The notes beneath the pieces are model-generated. The model ran no database searches, was not told where the DNA came from, and was given only the letters and a program-made list of their open reading frames with translations. From Desemzia sp045528445 (GTDB taxonomy: Bacteria; Bacillota; Bacilli; Lactobacillales; Carnobacteriaceae), in NCBI RefSeq assembly GCF_045528445.1, contig NZ_JBGQQU010000019.1, forward strand, positions 1 to 61,556: a stretch of 61,556 bases of DNA, in the 5' to 3' direction. A program made the translations under genes and the position numbers. Positions within the stretch are counted from its first letter, which is position 1, and every line of letters starts with the position of its first letter. Of this stretch, positions 24,873 through 32,836 are shown in pieces.

Positions 24873-26351
24873 ATGTTATCAAATCAACCATATGATTTAC
24901 GTAAAGTTCTCGAAGAATTAAAAAATATAGATGAACAATACCATGAAACAGATATTGAAATTGATCCAGAAGCAGAGCTGTCTGGAGTGTATCGTTACAT
25001 CGGTGCTGGCGGGACAGTACAACGACCTACACAAGAAGGACCCACTATGATGTTCAATAATATCAAAAACTTTCCTGGTAAACGAGTAACTATTGGTATC
25101 ATGGCTAGTAGGAAACGTGTTGGAGAAATTTTCCACCATGATTACAAAACATTAGGTAAACTATTGCAAAAATCTGTTGAAAATCCTGTTAAACCAGTAA
25201 AAATTTCTAAAGAAGAAGCCCCTGCTCAAGAGGTTGTACACTTAGCAACTGATCCAGGATTTGATATACGTAAAATTATTCCAGCGCCAACAAATACAGA
25301 ATATGATGCTGGTCCTTATATCACTATGGGGGTTGTCTTAGGCTCAGACCCAGAAAAAACAATGAGTGATGTAACGATTCACCGTATGGTATTAGAAGAT
25401 GAAGACACAATCGGTATGTATGTTATGCCAGGAGGTCGTCATATTGGACATTTCCAAGAGCAATTTGAAAAATTGAACAAACCTATGCCTATTACGATTA
25501 ATATTGGTTTAGATCCGGCCATCAGCATTGGAACGACTTTTGAACCACCCACAACACCGCTTGGATACAATGAATTATGGGTAGCAGGAGCTTTGCGCAA
25601 CGAACCGGTTCAGATTGTGGATGGTGTGGTTGTTGACGAAGTGAGCATTGCTCGCTCTGAATTTGTTATTGAAGCTGAGATTATGCCGAATGTAAGAATG
25701 CAAGAAGATATTAACACTCAAACAGGTCATGCTATGCCTGAATTTCCTGGTTATAACGGGGATGCAAATCCAGCAGTGAACGTCGTTAAAGTTAAAGCTG
25801 TTACACATAGAAAAGATAACCCAATCATGCAAACAACGATCGGACCCAGTGAAGAACACGTTTCAATGGCTGGAATCCCTACTGAAGCAAGTATTCTTGG
25901 ATTAGTCGATAAAGCTATTCCTGGAAAAGTAACGAACGTATACAATCCTCCTGCTGGAGGCGGTAAATTCATGTCAATTATACAAATTCATAAAGAAACT
26001 GAGGCAGATGAAGGAATTCAACGTCAAGCGGCTATCTTAGCTTTTTCTGCTTTTAAAGAATTAAAAACCGTTATTTTAGTTGATGATGATGTAGACATTT
26101 TCGACATGAATGATGTTATGTGGACATTAAATACGCGTTTCCAAGGAGATAAAGATATTATGGTCCTTTCAGGCATGCGTAATCATCCATTAGATCCATC
26201 CGAGTTACCTCAATACAATCCGTCAACGATTCGGTTCCGTGGTATGAGTTCTAAGACTATTCTTGATGGTACTGTACCATTTGATATGAAAGAAATATTT
26301 GTACGAGCTCAATTCAAAGAAGTTGAAGATTGGGAAAAATACCTTAAGTAA
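24873..26351 (+). CDS. lpdC: UbiD-family aromatic acid decarboxylase (gallate/phenolic type)
   Basis: A 492-residue UbiD-like decarboxylase that should use prenylated FMN to remove CO2 from a hydroxylated aromatic acid. Length and segments (ASRKRVGEIFHHDYKTLGKLL, GPYITMGVVLGSDPEKTMSDVTIHRM, ARSEFVIEAEI, PEFPGYNG, GPSEEHVSMAGIPTEASI) resemble the gallate/protocatechuate decarboxylase LpdC of Lactobacillus plantarum and BsdC of Bacillus. It is followed by its own UbiX-type flavin prenyltransferase and a small D subunit. Substrate (gallate, protocatechuate, vanillate) cannot be told from sequence. AAGGAGGAATTTTTA precedes the ATG. Likely role: detoxification or turnover of plant phenolics. Confidence 0.88.
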   Translation: MLSNQPYDLRKVLEELKNIDEQYHETDIEIDPEAELSGVYRYIGAGGTVQRPTQEGPTMMFNNIKNFPGKRVTIGIMASRKRVGEIFHHDYKTLGKLLQKSVENPVKPVKISKEEAPAQEVVHLATDPGFDIRKIIPAPTNTEYDAGPYITMGVVLGSDPEKTMSDVTIHRMVLEDEDTIGMYVMPGGRHIGHFQEQFEKLNKPMPITINIGLDPAISIGTTFEPPTTPLGYNELWVAGALRNEPVQIVDGVVVDEVSIARSEFVIEAEIMPNVRMQEDINTQTGHAMPEFPGYNGDANPAVNVVKVKAVTHRKDNPIMQTTIGPSEEHVSMAGIPTEASILGLVDKAIPGKVTNVYNPPAGGGKFMSIIQIHKETEADEGIQRQAAILAFSAFKELKTVILVDDDVDIFDMNDVMWTLNTRFQGDKDIMVLSGMRNHPLDPSELPQYNPSTIRFRGMSSKTILDGTVPFDMKEIFVRAQFKEVEDWEKYLK

Positions 26352-26452
26352 GAGAATAATTTTAAATTTGTAGAATTATCACAAAAATAAAATGTAATAA
26401 ATTAACGATATGTAGACTGTTTTTAAATCAATGAAAGAAGTGACTTTTTATA

Positions 26453-27025
26453 GTGAATCGTAAAAAAAGAATAGTGATTGGTGTAAGTGGAGCTTCTGCA
26501 ATGATTTATGCAGTTGACTTAATTAAAAAACTAAAAGAGATTCCTGATGTGGAGACTCATGGAGTGATCAGTACTTGGGCTGGTGAAAATTTAAGACAGG
26601 AATCAGATATGACTTTACGTGAAATGAGAGATTTATTTGATTATCATTACTCTGTGAATGATTTGGGTGCTGCAATTGCGAGCGGATCTTTCTTAACTGA
26701 TGGCATGGTCATTATACCTGCTAGTATGAGGACAGTAGCCGCTATTTCCCTTGGATTGGGTGATAACTTAATTACTCGTGCAGCGGATGTAACTTTGAAA
26801 GAGCAACGCAAATTAATATTGGTACCTAGAGAAACGCCATTGAGTGCAATTCATCTAGAAAATTTAACTAGATTAGCAAAATTGGGTGTTCAAATTATTC
26901 CACCTATTCCTGCTTTTTATAATCAACCCAAAACGATCCAAGATTTAGTTGATCATCATTCTATGAAAATTTTAGATTCATTAGGAATTGAGAATACTAC
27001 TGGAGGGCGTTGGAAAGGAGAATAA
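26453..27025 (+). CDS. lpdB: UbiX-family flavin prenyltransferase
   Basis: A 190-residue flavoprotein that prenylates FMN to make the prFMN cofactor for the decarboxylase. Motifs are GVSGASAMIYA (phosphate loop), IPASMRTVAAISLG and LVPRETPLSAIHLENL, all diagnostic of UbiX/Pad1/LpdB. Start is GTG at 26453 with AAAGAAGTGA upstream. It lies about 100 bases after lpdC and 2 bases before lpdD, forming the usual B-C-D set in a C-B-D order. Confidence 0.92.
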   Translation: MNRKKRIVIGVSGASAMIYAVDLIKKLKEIPDVETHGVISTWAGENLRQESDMTLREMRDLFDYHYSVNDLGAAIASGSFLTDGMVIIPASMRTVAAISLGLGDNLITRAADVTLKEQRKLILVPRETPLSAIHLENLTRLAKLGVQIIPPIPAFYNQPKTIQDLVDHHSMKILDSLGIENTTGGRWKGE

Positions 27026-27027
27026 GC

Positions 27028-27443
27028 ATGGCAGTGGAAGAGAAATACTTTCATACTACTATGGAAAATTATTCTATGCAAGCTAGTGTAAAAGTAATTG
27101 GAAAAGATCTGATTATTTCGATTACTGGAGGGGAGACCCCTCATATTGGTACCATTACTACCTTTACCCAAGAATCGGAATTAGAAACTATCCGATTTCC
27201 CAGCCATTCAGGGCGTTTTCATAAAGATGATGTCTTAGCAAAAAAATTGCTTTACTGATCAAAGAAGAAATTCCAGGGCATTGCGTTATCACTTCTGGGG
27301 TTCATGTCAATCACATCACAAAAGAACAAATACTTGCTTCTTCCAGTATGGCAGGTATTCTTGGAGAACAAATACTTGCTTGGATTAAAGCCACTGACTT
27401 TCAAATAACAGAGCCTATTTACTATCAAAAAGGAATAGAATAA
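27028..27443 (+). pseudogene. lpdD: Decarboxylase small subunit D, frameshifted
   Basis: ATG 27028 with AAAGGAGAATAAGC upstream begins a frame that matches LpdD-like small subunits. It stops after 77 codons at 27256-27258. The rest continues in another frame: IALLIKEEIPGHCVITSGVH through YYQKGIE, ending TAA at 27441-27443. The switch falls in an A6 run at 27241-27246; seven A would restore one frame of about 138 residues. It could be a sequencing error, a true mutation, or programmed or phase-variable slippage. Subunit D is often present but not always essential for the decarboxylase in known systems. Confidence 0.75.
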
Positions 27444-27543
27444 TAATTGAAAAACTGCAAAAAAATAAAAATAGAATCATTTCCAATGACAATTTTATAA
27501 AATTGTCTTATCCCATTAGGATCAAATATCTATAAAGCAAATC

Positions 27544-27590
27544 CGCTCTTACTAATGAGCCGTTCATTCATTAGTCGAGAGCGTTTTTTT
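27544..27590 (+). terminator. Terminator of the lpd operon
   Basis: CGCTCT and ACTAATGA pair with TCATTAGT and AGAGCG, followed by T7 at 27584-27590. Confidence 0.85.
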
Positions 27591-27601
27591 GTTTAGTCGA
27601 T

Positions 27602-27609
27602 GATATAAT
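27602..27609 (+). promoter_or_regulatory. Extended -10 promoter of the structured RNA
   Basis: TGATATAAT gives a perfect -10 (27604-27609) with an upstream TG. Transcription would begin near 27615, right at the first helix of the structured RNA that follows. Confidence 0.5.
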
Positions 27610-27612
27610 AAA

Positions 27613-27815
27613 GGCTACCTATTTTATGGCGTTGGTGAGGAAAGCACTGAAGGAAACGAGGTTATTGGGTGAGAGCCATAGGGCTGCTTGGAGGGTGCCG
27701 AAGCATTAGATCTTTAGCTACGTACGGATACGGTATGTGCATCGAAGCGGAGAACAGACAAGGATAGGTACATGCCACTAGCGCCTCCTTGCTTGCAGCC
27801 TTTACATGGCTACCA
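27613..27815 (+). ncRNA. Structured RNA, riboswitch-like, class not identified
   Basis: A closing helix forms between GGCTACCTAT (27613-27622) and ATAGGTA-CAT-GCC (27764-27776). Inside, TATGGC (27625-27630) pairs with GCCATA (27675-27680) and TGCTT with AAGCA around GGAGGGTGCCG. Competing pairings exist: GGGCTGC plus GGAGG (27681-27694) can pair with CCTCC plus GCAGCC (27783-27800), and a second GGCTACC (27808-27814) can replace the first for the same 3' arm. The purine-rich unpaired core (GTGAGGAAAGC, GAAGGAAACGAGG, GTGCCGAAGC) looks like an aptamer. No intact gene follows directly. The remainder up to 28264 holds gene debris and the promoter of the next gene. Confidence 0.6.
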
Positions 27816-28053
27816 GTAATCTTGATCCCTCCATAAATTTCGAGAAGTTAGTATTTAAGCAACTTAGATTTTCTACCAACCTTAGATGATGAAGAATTTA
27901 GATATATTGGACTGTAAGGAATTCTATAGCATAGTACTATTAATCAGTATTTATTAAAATTGACCTTGAATATAAATTTCGAAAAGAATTGTCCATATAT
28001 TTGTGACAAAATTAATACGTCTCTAAAAAAAAGTATACTTTCTATACTAATTT

Positions 28054-28061
28054 GCTATAAT
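28054..28061 (+). promoter_or_regulatory. Extended -10 promoter of the 89-residue gene
   Basis: TGCTATAAT carries a perfect -10 (28056-28061) with TG extension. It would give a leader of about 200 bases holding a small CGTC/GACG hairpin with T6 near 28127-28149. Confidence 0.45.
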
Positions 28062-28264
28062 TGGTTCATAAAAATGATAAATCCATAGAAACACCATCTT
28101 TCGTACTGTTCGTTTGTTGAAAAGACACCGTCAAAAAAGGACGTTTTTTCTGTTTCGGTACATAGGAAACAGGTAATTAAAGGTTATAAGCATGCAGAGA
28201 AGAATGGTAAAACAGTCAAAATTCAAATTTCTCATTTTTTTAGTATTATGGGAGGCGTCAAGCT

Positions 28265-28534
28265 ATGAATGAACAAGTATTAGATGAAGCTGTAGATAAA
28301 TATGAGATGATTTTTGAAGGAAATAAAGTGACGCGGACATTAACTGTATGCGCGGAAGATTTGATTGAAAATGCAGACGGTCAATTGGATTGTCCATTGG
28401 AGTATGTGTTGCGTAGAAATCAATTGTCTATTAGTGATTTAAATGCATTATCTCCAGAACGGGCTATTTTCGTGCATAAAAAGGGAGAGAAATCGACTAT
28501 CTTAAACGAGATCGTTTTAAACGTGAACTTTTGA
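28265..28534 (+). CDS. Small acidic protein of unknown function (89 residues)
   Basis: I do not recognise this protein. It is acidic at the N terminus (MNEQVLDEAVDKYEMIFEGNK) and has no signal peptide or membrane segment. The stretch LEYVLRRNQLSISDLNALSPERAIFVH could form two helices. GGGAGGCG 9 bases before the ATG, a good promoter and a strong terminator all support a real gene. It lies in a gene-poor, rearranged region, so it may be an accessory gene. Confidence 0.65.
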   Translation: MNEQVLDEAVDKYEMIFEGNKVTRTLTVCAEDLIENADGQLDCPLEYVLRRNQLSISDLNALSPERAIFVHKKGEKSTILNEIVLNVNF

Positions 28535-28550
28535 TTTTCTAAAGGAGAAG

Positions 28551-28596
28551 AATCCTGTTATGAACAAATGTACTTGTTCATAACGGGATTTTTTTG
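28551..28596 (+). terminator. Strong terminator after the 89-residue gene
   Basis: AATCCTGTTATGAACAA pairs with TTGTTCATAACGGGATT (one mismatch or G-U pair), followed by T5. Confidence 0.88.
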
Positions 28597-28647
28597 TTTG
28601 GAACGTGACAAGAGATACTTTATACTGTGTGAAAAAGGAGAAGAGTC

Positions 28648-28905
28648 ATGAAATCACTTTATATTCCAACAGATAATGGGAATTATACTGTTGCGTGTCG
28701 GGAAAAGGACTGCCTTTGTTGTTGCTGCATGGAAATGGAGAAAGTTCTTCTGTTTTTCAACACCAAATAACTTTTTTTTAGTCATTTTTATACTGTGATT
28801 GCATTAGATACTCGAGGCCACGGAGAATCTGAACATGGAGAGGGCAAGTTGTCTTTTCAACAGTTTGCTCATGATCTATAAATCGTGCTGGATTATTTAA
28901 TTTGT
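28648..28905 (+). pseudogene. Broken alpha/beta hydrolase
   Basis: ATG 28648 with AAAAGGAGAAGAG upstream starts MKSLYIPTDNGNYTVAC. Combining frames then gives LPLLLLHGNGESSSVFQHQ, HFYTVIALDTRGHGESEHGEG and LSFQQFAHDL, the N-terminal third of an alpha/beta hydrolase (oxyanion HGNGE, RGHGES). At least two frameshifts and a stop are present, and the nucleophile and catalytic His parts are missing. It is decaying. Confidence 0.75.
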
Positions 28906-28930
28906 TCGCTATATCTTTTTTAAAAAATCA

Positions 28931-28958
28931 TTGAATCTTCAGCTAAAGATACTATAAT
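28931..28958 (+). promoter_or_regulatory. Promoter of the DUF1846 leader
   Basis: TTGAAT (28931-28936), a 16-base spacer and TATAAT (28953-28958). Transcription would start near 28965. Confidence 0.6.
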
Positions 28959-28964
28959 AGATAA

Positions 28965-29085
28965 GGGCGATAAAATCGGTTTTTATGAATAGTTGAAAAT
29001 AAGGTAAGGTTAAAACGTATAGAAAACCGAGTTTTCGAGATGCGTATAAATTAGAGCTGATAAAAAAGCTCTATTTTTTATTTTT
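28965..29085 (+). ncRNA. Leader RNA or small RNA ending in a terminator before the DUF1846 gene
   Basis: Between the promoter and an intrinsic terminator (AGAGCT 29053-29058, AGCTCT 29067-29072, T6) lies about 120 bases of non-coding RNA. GAAAAC (29022-29027) pairs with GTTTTC (29031-29036) inside CGTAT/ATGCG. Alternatively TCGGTTTT (28976-28983) pairs perfectly with AAAACCGA (29023-29030). Two exclusive folds before a terminator suggest attenuation of the downstream gene, or a stand-alone sRNA. Confidence 0.45.
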
Positions 29086-29166
29086 GGAGAAAATAGCGAT
29101 AGTACACAAGTAATCCAGTCTTCACAATATAAAGAGGATTGAGTGGATAATATATGGAGGGTTTAT

Positions 29167-30675
29167 ATGGAAAAATTAGGATTTGATCCGCAAAAATATA
29201 TCGAGGAGCAAACAAAATATATCTTAGAACGAGTGAATAATTACGATAAGTTATACTTAGAGTTTGGTGGTAAATTGATTGGGGATAAGCATGCTAAGCG
29301 TGTCTTGCCTGGATTTGATGAAGATGCAAAAATCAAGTTGCTGCAAAAGTTGAAAGATAAATCTGAAATTATTATTTGTGTTTATGCTGGAGATATTGAA
29401 CGCAATAAAATTCGGGGCGATTACGGTATTACGTATGATATGGATGTCTTCCGTTTGATCGATGAATTGAGAGAATATGAATTGGAAGTAAATAGTGTGG
29501 TTATTACACGATACCATGGTCAGCCGTCTACAAAGATGTTCATCAACAAATTGGAGCGAAGAGACATCAAAGTCTATACTCATGAATCCATTGAAGGGTA
29601 TCCATCCAATTTAGATGTGATCGTCAGCGAAGAAGGATTTGGGAAAAATACTTATATCCCCACAACTAAACCGATCGTGGTAGTTACGGCACCAGGCCCA
29701 GGAAGTGGGAAATTAGCAACCAGCTTGAATCAGTTGTATCATGAACGTCGTCACGGGAAAATAGCCGGCTATTCTAAATTTGAGACTTTTCCAGTGTGGA
29801 ATGTCCCTTTGAAACACCCTTTAAATATTGCTTATGAAGCAGCTACGGTAGATTTAAAAGATGTCAATATGATTGATAACTTTCACTATGAAAAATATAA
29901 TGAAATTGCGGTAAATTACAATCGGGATCTAGAAACGTTCCCTGTTATCAAACGAATCATTGAAAAAATTACTGGAAAAGAATCTGTTTTTCAATCTCCA
30001 ACCGATATGGGTGTCAACCGAGTTGGATTTGGGATCATTGATGATGAGGTAGTAAAAGAAGCCTCTAAACAAGAAATTATCCGCAGAAGCTTTGCGACGG
30101 AAGCCGATTTTAAAAAAGGTCTGGCGGATGAAGAAGTCTTGAATCGGATGAAGCTGATTATGGAAGAAGTAGAATTAAAACAATTAGATCGTGTTCCTGT
30201 GGGACCAGCTCGCAGATATGCAGAAAAAGTTAAAAAACATTCAGATACCAATGATATACAAGCTGTCATTGCTTTTGAGTTGCAAGATGGCAGAGTAATT
30301 ACAGGAAGAACTACGCCTTTGATGGATTCTAGTTCAGCAGCCATTCTAAATTCGATCAAAGAATTGGCGAATATTTCAGACGACATCCATTTATTATCGC
30401 CAATGATTTTAGAGACCATTCAAAATATGAAAAAAAATGATCTGCACAGTAAACTGCCGACTTTGAAAGCCAGTGAAATACTGATCGCATTAGCCATCAG
30501 TGCCGTGACCAACCCAATGGCTCAATTGGCTTACAGCAAATTAGCTCAATTAAATGGAGTGCAAGCTCATTCTACAGTGATGCTGAACAGCGACGACGAA
30601 CAAGTTTTGCGGAAATTAGGCATTGACGTCACTAGCGACCCAGCTTACCCATCAGAAAATTTATATTATTTATAG
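29167..30675 (+). CDS. DUF1846 (UPF0371) family protein
   Basis: A 502-residue cytosolic protein matching the DUF1846/UPF0371 family across its length, with the family start EKLGFDPxKYIEEQTKYILERV and a P-loop-like APGPGSGKLATSLNQ at about residues 180-195. Structures in this family show a nucleotide-binding-like fold, but no reaction is established. ATG 29167 has TGGAGGG 6 bases upstream; the earlier in-frame GTG at 29143 lacks a site. It sits behind a leader RNA with a terminator and is followed directly by tandem palindromic repeats. Confidence 0.88.
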   Translation: MEKLGFDPQKYIEEQTKYILERVNNYDKLYLEFGGKLIGDKHAKRVLPGFDEDAKIKLLQKLKDKSEIIICVYAGDIERNKIRGDYGITYDMDVFRLIDELREYELEVNSVVITRYHGQPSTKMFINKLERRDIKVYTHESIEGYPSNLDVIVSEEGFGKNTYIPTTKPIVVVTAPGPGSGKLATSLNQLYHERRHGKIAGYSKFETFPVWNVPLKHPLNIAYEAATVDLKDVNMIDNFHYEKYNEIAVNYNRDLETFPVIKRIIEKITGKESVFQSPTDMGVNRVGFGIIDDEVVKEASKQEIIRRSFATEADFKKGLADEEVLNRMKLIMEEVELKQLDRVPVGPARRYAEKVKKHSDTNDIQAVIAFELQDGRVITGRTTPLMDSSSAAILNSIKELANISDDIHLLSPMILETIQNMKKNDLHSKLPTLKASEILIALAISAVTNPMAQLAYSKLAQLNGVQAHSTVMLNSDDEQVLRKLGIDVTSDPAYPSENLYYL

Positions 30676-30946
30676 AGAGCGGAGCATGGCGTTCAGCTCA
30701 CCGGACAAACCACCCAAGGCGACGACAGTTAGGTGGTTTTTCCTAACAGTCGCCTTGAGTGTTTTGGTAGAGAGAGCTGCCATGCGCAGCTCGTTTAAAA
30801 GCAGAGAGCGGAGCAAAGCGTTTAGACCATCGAATATAAACTCATCCCTAACAGCCAGAGGTACTTTCCTGACAGTTGGGGATGAATTTATAGGCGTATG
30901 GTCTGCTTTGCGCAGCTCGTTTGAAACCAGAGAGCAGAGCATGGCG
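30674..30946. repeat. Two tandem ~127-bp palindromic elements plus a partial third
   Basis: Copies start at 30674, 30803 and 30929 with AGAGAGCGGAGC (the third GCAGAGC) and end with GCGCAGCTCGTTT. The interiors differ in sequence but keep the same fold. Copy 1 closes with GCATGGC/GCCATGC, AGCTC/GAGCT, CAAACCAC/GTGTTTTG and CAAGGCGA/TCGCCTTG. Copy 2 closes with GCAAAGC/GCTTTGC, AGACCAT/ATGGTCT and TATAAACTCATCCC/GGGGATGAATTTATA. Pairs change on both sides, indicating selection on structure. Copy 1 overlaps the DUF1846 stop codon, so the elements lie in its 3' untranslated region. Confidence 0.85.
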
Positions 30947-30955
30947 CTAATATGC

Positions 30956-30998
30956 AAAAAAATAAAGGAAGGGATTTTTCCCTTTCCTTTATTTTTTT
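30956..30998. terminator. Bidirectional terminator between DUF1846 and BI-1 genes
   Basis: A run of A7 plus TAAAGGAAGGGA pairs with TCCCTTTCCTTTA plus T7 around a T4 loop, serving both convergent genes. Confidence 0.85.
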
Positions 30999-31025
30999 GC
31001 TTTAATGAGTGATTTTAGCTCTTAT

Positions 31026-31739
31026 TTATCTGCGTTTTCCAAAAATACGCAAAATAGCTAAGAAAATATTAATGAAATCTAAGTATAATTCTAGAGAGCA
31101 TCCAATGGCCACGCTGCTGGCAAGGGCTGTTCCTCCATAGTAACTGTAAACTTTTTTACATTTTTGCGTATCATAGGCTGTTAGACCCACAAAAATGAGA
31201 ACTGTGATAATGGAAAGAATGAAATCAGCGGCAGTACTTTGTAAGAAAAATAGATTTACTAGTGAAGCAATGATTAATCCAAGCAACATGCTCATCAAGA
31301 TTCCACCTAATGAAGATAGATCCTTCTTAGTTACAAAACCAATTAAACTCATAACAGCGAATAATGCAAATGTAGAAACGAAAGCATTTAGAATACTAGC
31401 TGTTGTATAAGCTAATAAGACGAGCGTTAATGTCATACCGTTCACAATAGAATATAAAATAAATTTCACAGCATAATTTGCTGGGCTTTTCACTTTTTCG
31501 GGATTAAAGCGAAAACTGAATACCAAAACTAATTCTAAAATAATGAAACCATAAAAAGCCATTCCATTTGTGGCGGTCATCAAATTCCAAAACGCGTTAG
31601 CAATCGGCGTATAAGTATAAAGTAATAAGTAAACCATTAAAGCACTAAGCAAAATTCCTCCAGCCATCCAAGCATAGATACTTGCCATAAATTGTGGAAA
31701 GCCACTTTTTGAATCCATAACTTTCTGTTGATTGTCCAT
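31026..31739 (-). CDS. Bax inhibitor-1 (YccA/YetJ) family membrane protein
   Basis: A 237-residue protein with about seven membrane segments from residue 20 to the end, and the BI-1 features MTLTLVLLAYTTASI and FVGLTAYDTQKCKKVY near the C terminus, which holds the conserved Asp of this family. Bacterial relatives (BsYetJ) act as pH-dependent calcium leaks; the role here is inferred. ATG 31739 is preferred over ATG 31745 because GAGGAG lies 7 bases before it. Confidence 0.9.
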   Translation of the reverse strand: MDNQQKVMDSKSGFPQFMASIYAWMAGGILLSALMVYLLLYTYTPIANAFWNLMTATNGMAFYGFIILELVLVFSFRFNPEKVKSPANYAVKFILYSIVNGMTLTLVLLAYTTASILNAFVSTFALFAVMSLIGFVTKKDLSSLGGILMSMLLGLIIASLVNLFFLQSTAADFILSIITVLIFVGLTAYDTQKCKKVYSYYGGTALASSVAIGCSLELYLDFINIFLAILRIFGKRR

Positions 31740-31936
31740 GTGCATTCTCCTCTAAATAATAATCTTGTGATAAATAAGTTAAGTTCATCTTATTCTAACC
31801 AACTTCATGATGAAGGTCAAAATATTTGACAGATATCATGAAAAAATATAGGAAATATTTTTGAAACTTAAATAGGTATGCTACTATTGAAAATGTACAT
31901 AGGTAAGATTTAATTTAGTGAATGGAGGAATAAAAT

Positions 31937-32836
31937 ATGTTAGAAGCCAAACATTTAAAAAAGACATTTGGCCCATTGACGGCCGTTGACGATGTTAGCT
32001 TTACAATTAAAGAAGGCGAGATTTTAGGAATGATCGGCCAGAATGGAGCTGGGAAAACAACTACATTCCGTTTGATTCTCGATTTTTTAACGTCAGATTC
32101 TGGAGAAATTTTATGGAACGGAAAGCCGCTGACAAAAGCTGATTATGATATTATTGGTTATTTACCGGAAGAAAGAGGATTGTATCCTAAAGTAACGATT
32201 GAAGATCAGCTGATTTATTTTGGTCGTTTACGCGGGAAAAGCAAAAAAGAAGTAAAATCACTGATCGATATGTGGATGGAAAAATTTCAGGTAAAAGGGA
32301 AAAAAACGGATAAAGTAAAATCGTTGTCTAAAGGGAATCAACAAAAAGTTCAATTGATCGCGACGTTACTTCATGAACCCAAATTAGTTATTCTAGATGA
32401 ACCATTCAGTGGATTAGACCCGGTGAATGCAGGTATTTTAGAAGAAGGGATCAAAGAATTGCGTCAACAAGGGGCCTGTGTTATTTTTTCAAGTCACAAC
32501 ATGAATAATGTAGAGGAAATCTGCGATCATTTATTGATGCTGCGTGATGGATCAGTGGTCTTGAAAGGCACGGTAAAAGAAATACGAGAACAATTTGGCC
32601 GTACAAAACTATTCTTGGAAACGCCTATGAGTCAACAAGAGTTAAGTGAACTTCCCGGAGTGAAAAGTGTCAAAACCACTAATGAGGGCGTTTATTTATT
32701 GGATTTAGAAGATGCTTCGTATGGGAAACAGATTTTTGATGTTGTAACGAAAGATGGCTTTATTCCAACTTTTAGCCAACAACCTCCCACATTAGAAGAA
32801 ATTTTTAAATTGAAAGCTGGTGAACCGGGTGAATAA
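31937..32836 (+). CDS. ABC transporter ATP-binding protein (NatA/YhaQ-like)
   Basis: A 299-residue ATPase. Walker A is GQNGAGKTT (residues 35-43), the signature LSKGNQQKVQL, Walker B LVILDEPFSGLDP and the switch His in SSHNMNNVEEICDHLL. An ~80-residue C-terminal extension (about 215-299) is typical of NatA/YhaQ-type exporters. It pairs with the following permease, which overlaps it by 8 bases. Related systems export sodium or toxic compounds; the substrate here is not known. AATGGAGGAATAAA precedes the start. Confidence 0.9.
   Translation: MLEAKHLKKTFGPLTAVDDVSFTIKEGEILGMIGQNGAGKTTTFRLILDFLTSDSGEILWNGKPLTKADYDIIGYLPEERGLYPKVTIEDQLIYFGRLRGKSKKEVKSLIDMWMEKFQVKGKKTDKVKSLSKGNQQKVQLIATLLHEPKLVILDEPFSGLDPVNAGILEEGIKELRQQGACVIFSSHNMNNVEEICDHLLMLRDGSVVLKGTVKEIREQFGRTKLFLETPMSQQELSELPGVKSVKTTNEGVYLLDLEDASYGKQIFDVVTKDGFIPTFSQQPPTLEEIFKLKAGEPGE

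Noticed and set aside
27613..27815. Lysine riboswitch
   Set aside because: GAGGGTGCCGAAGC resembles one conserved segment, but the conserved AGAGG-GCGC strand and the AAGTA loop are missing, so I did not assign this class.
30623..31012. 129-residue reading frame over the palindromes
   Set aside because: It is a repeat-derived frame overlapping the end of the DUF1846 gene and the terminator; its repeats come from the DNA palindromes.
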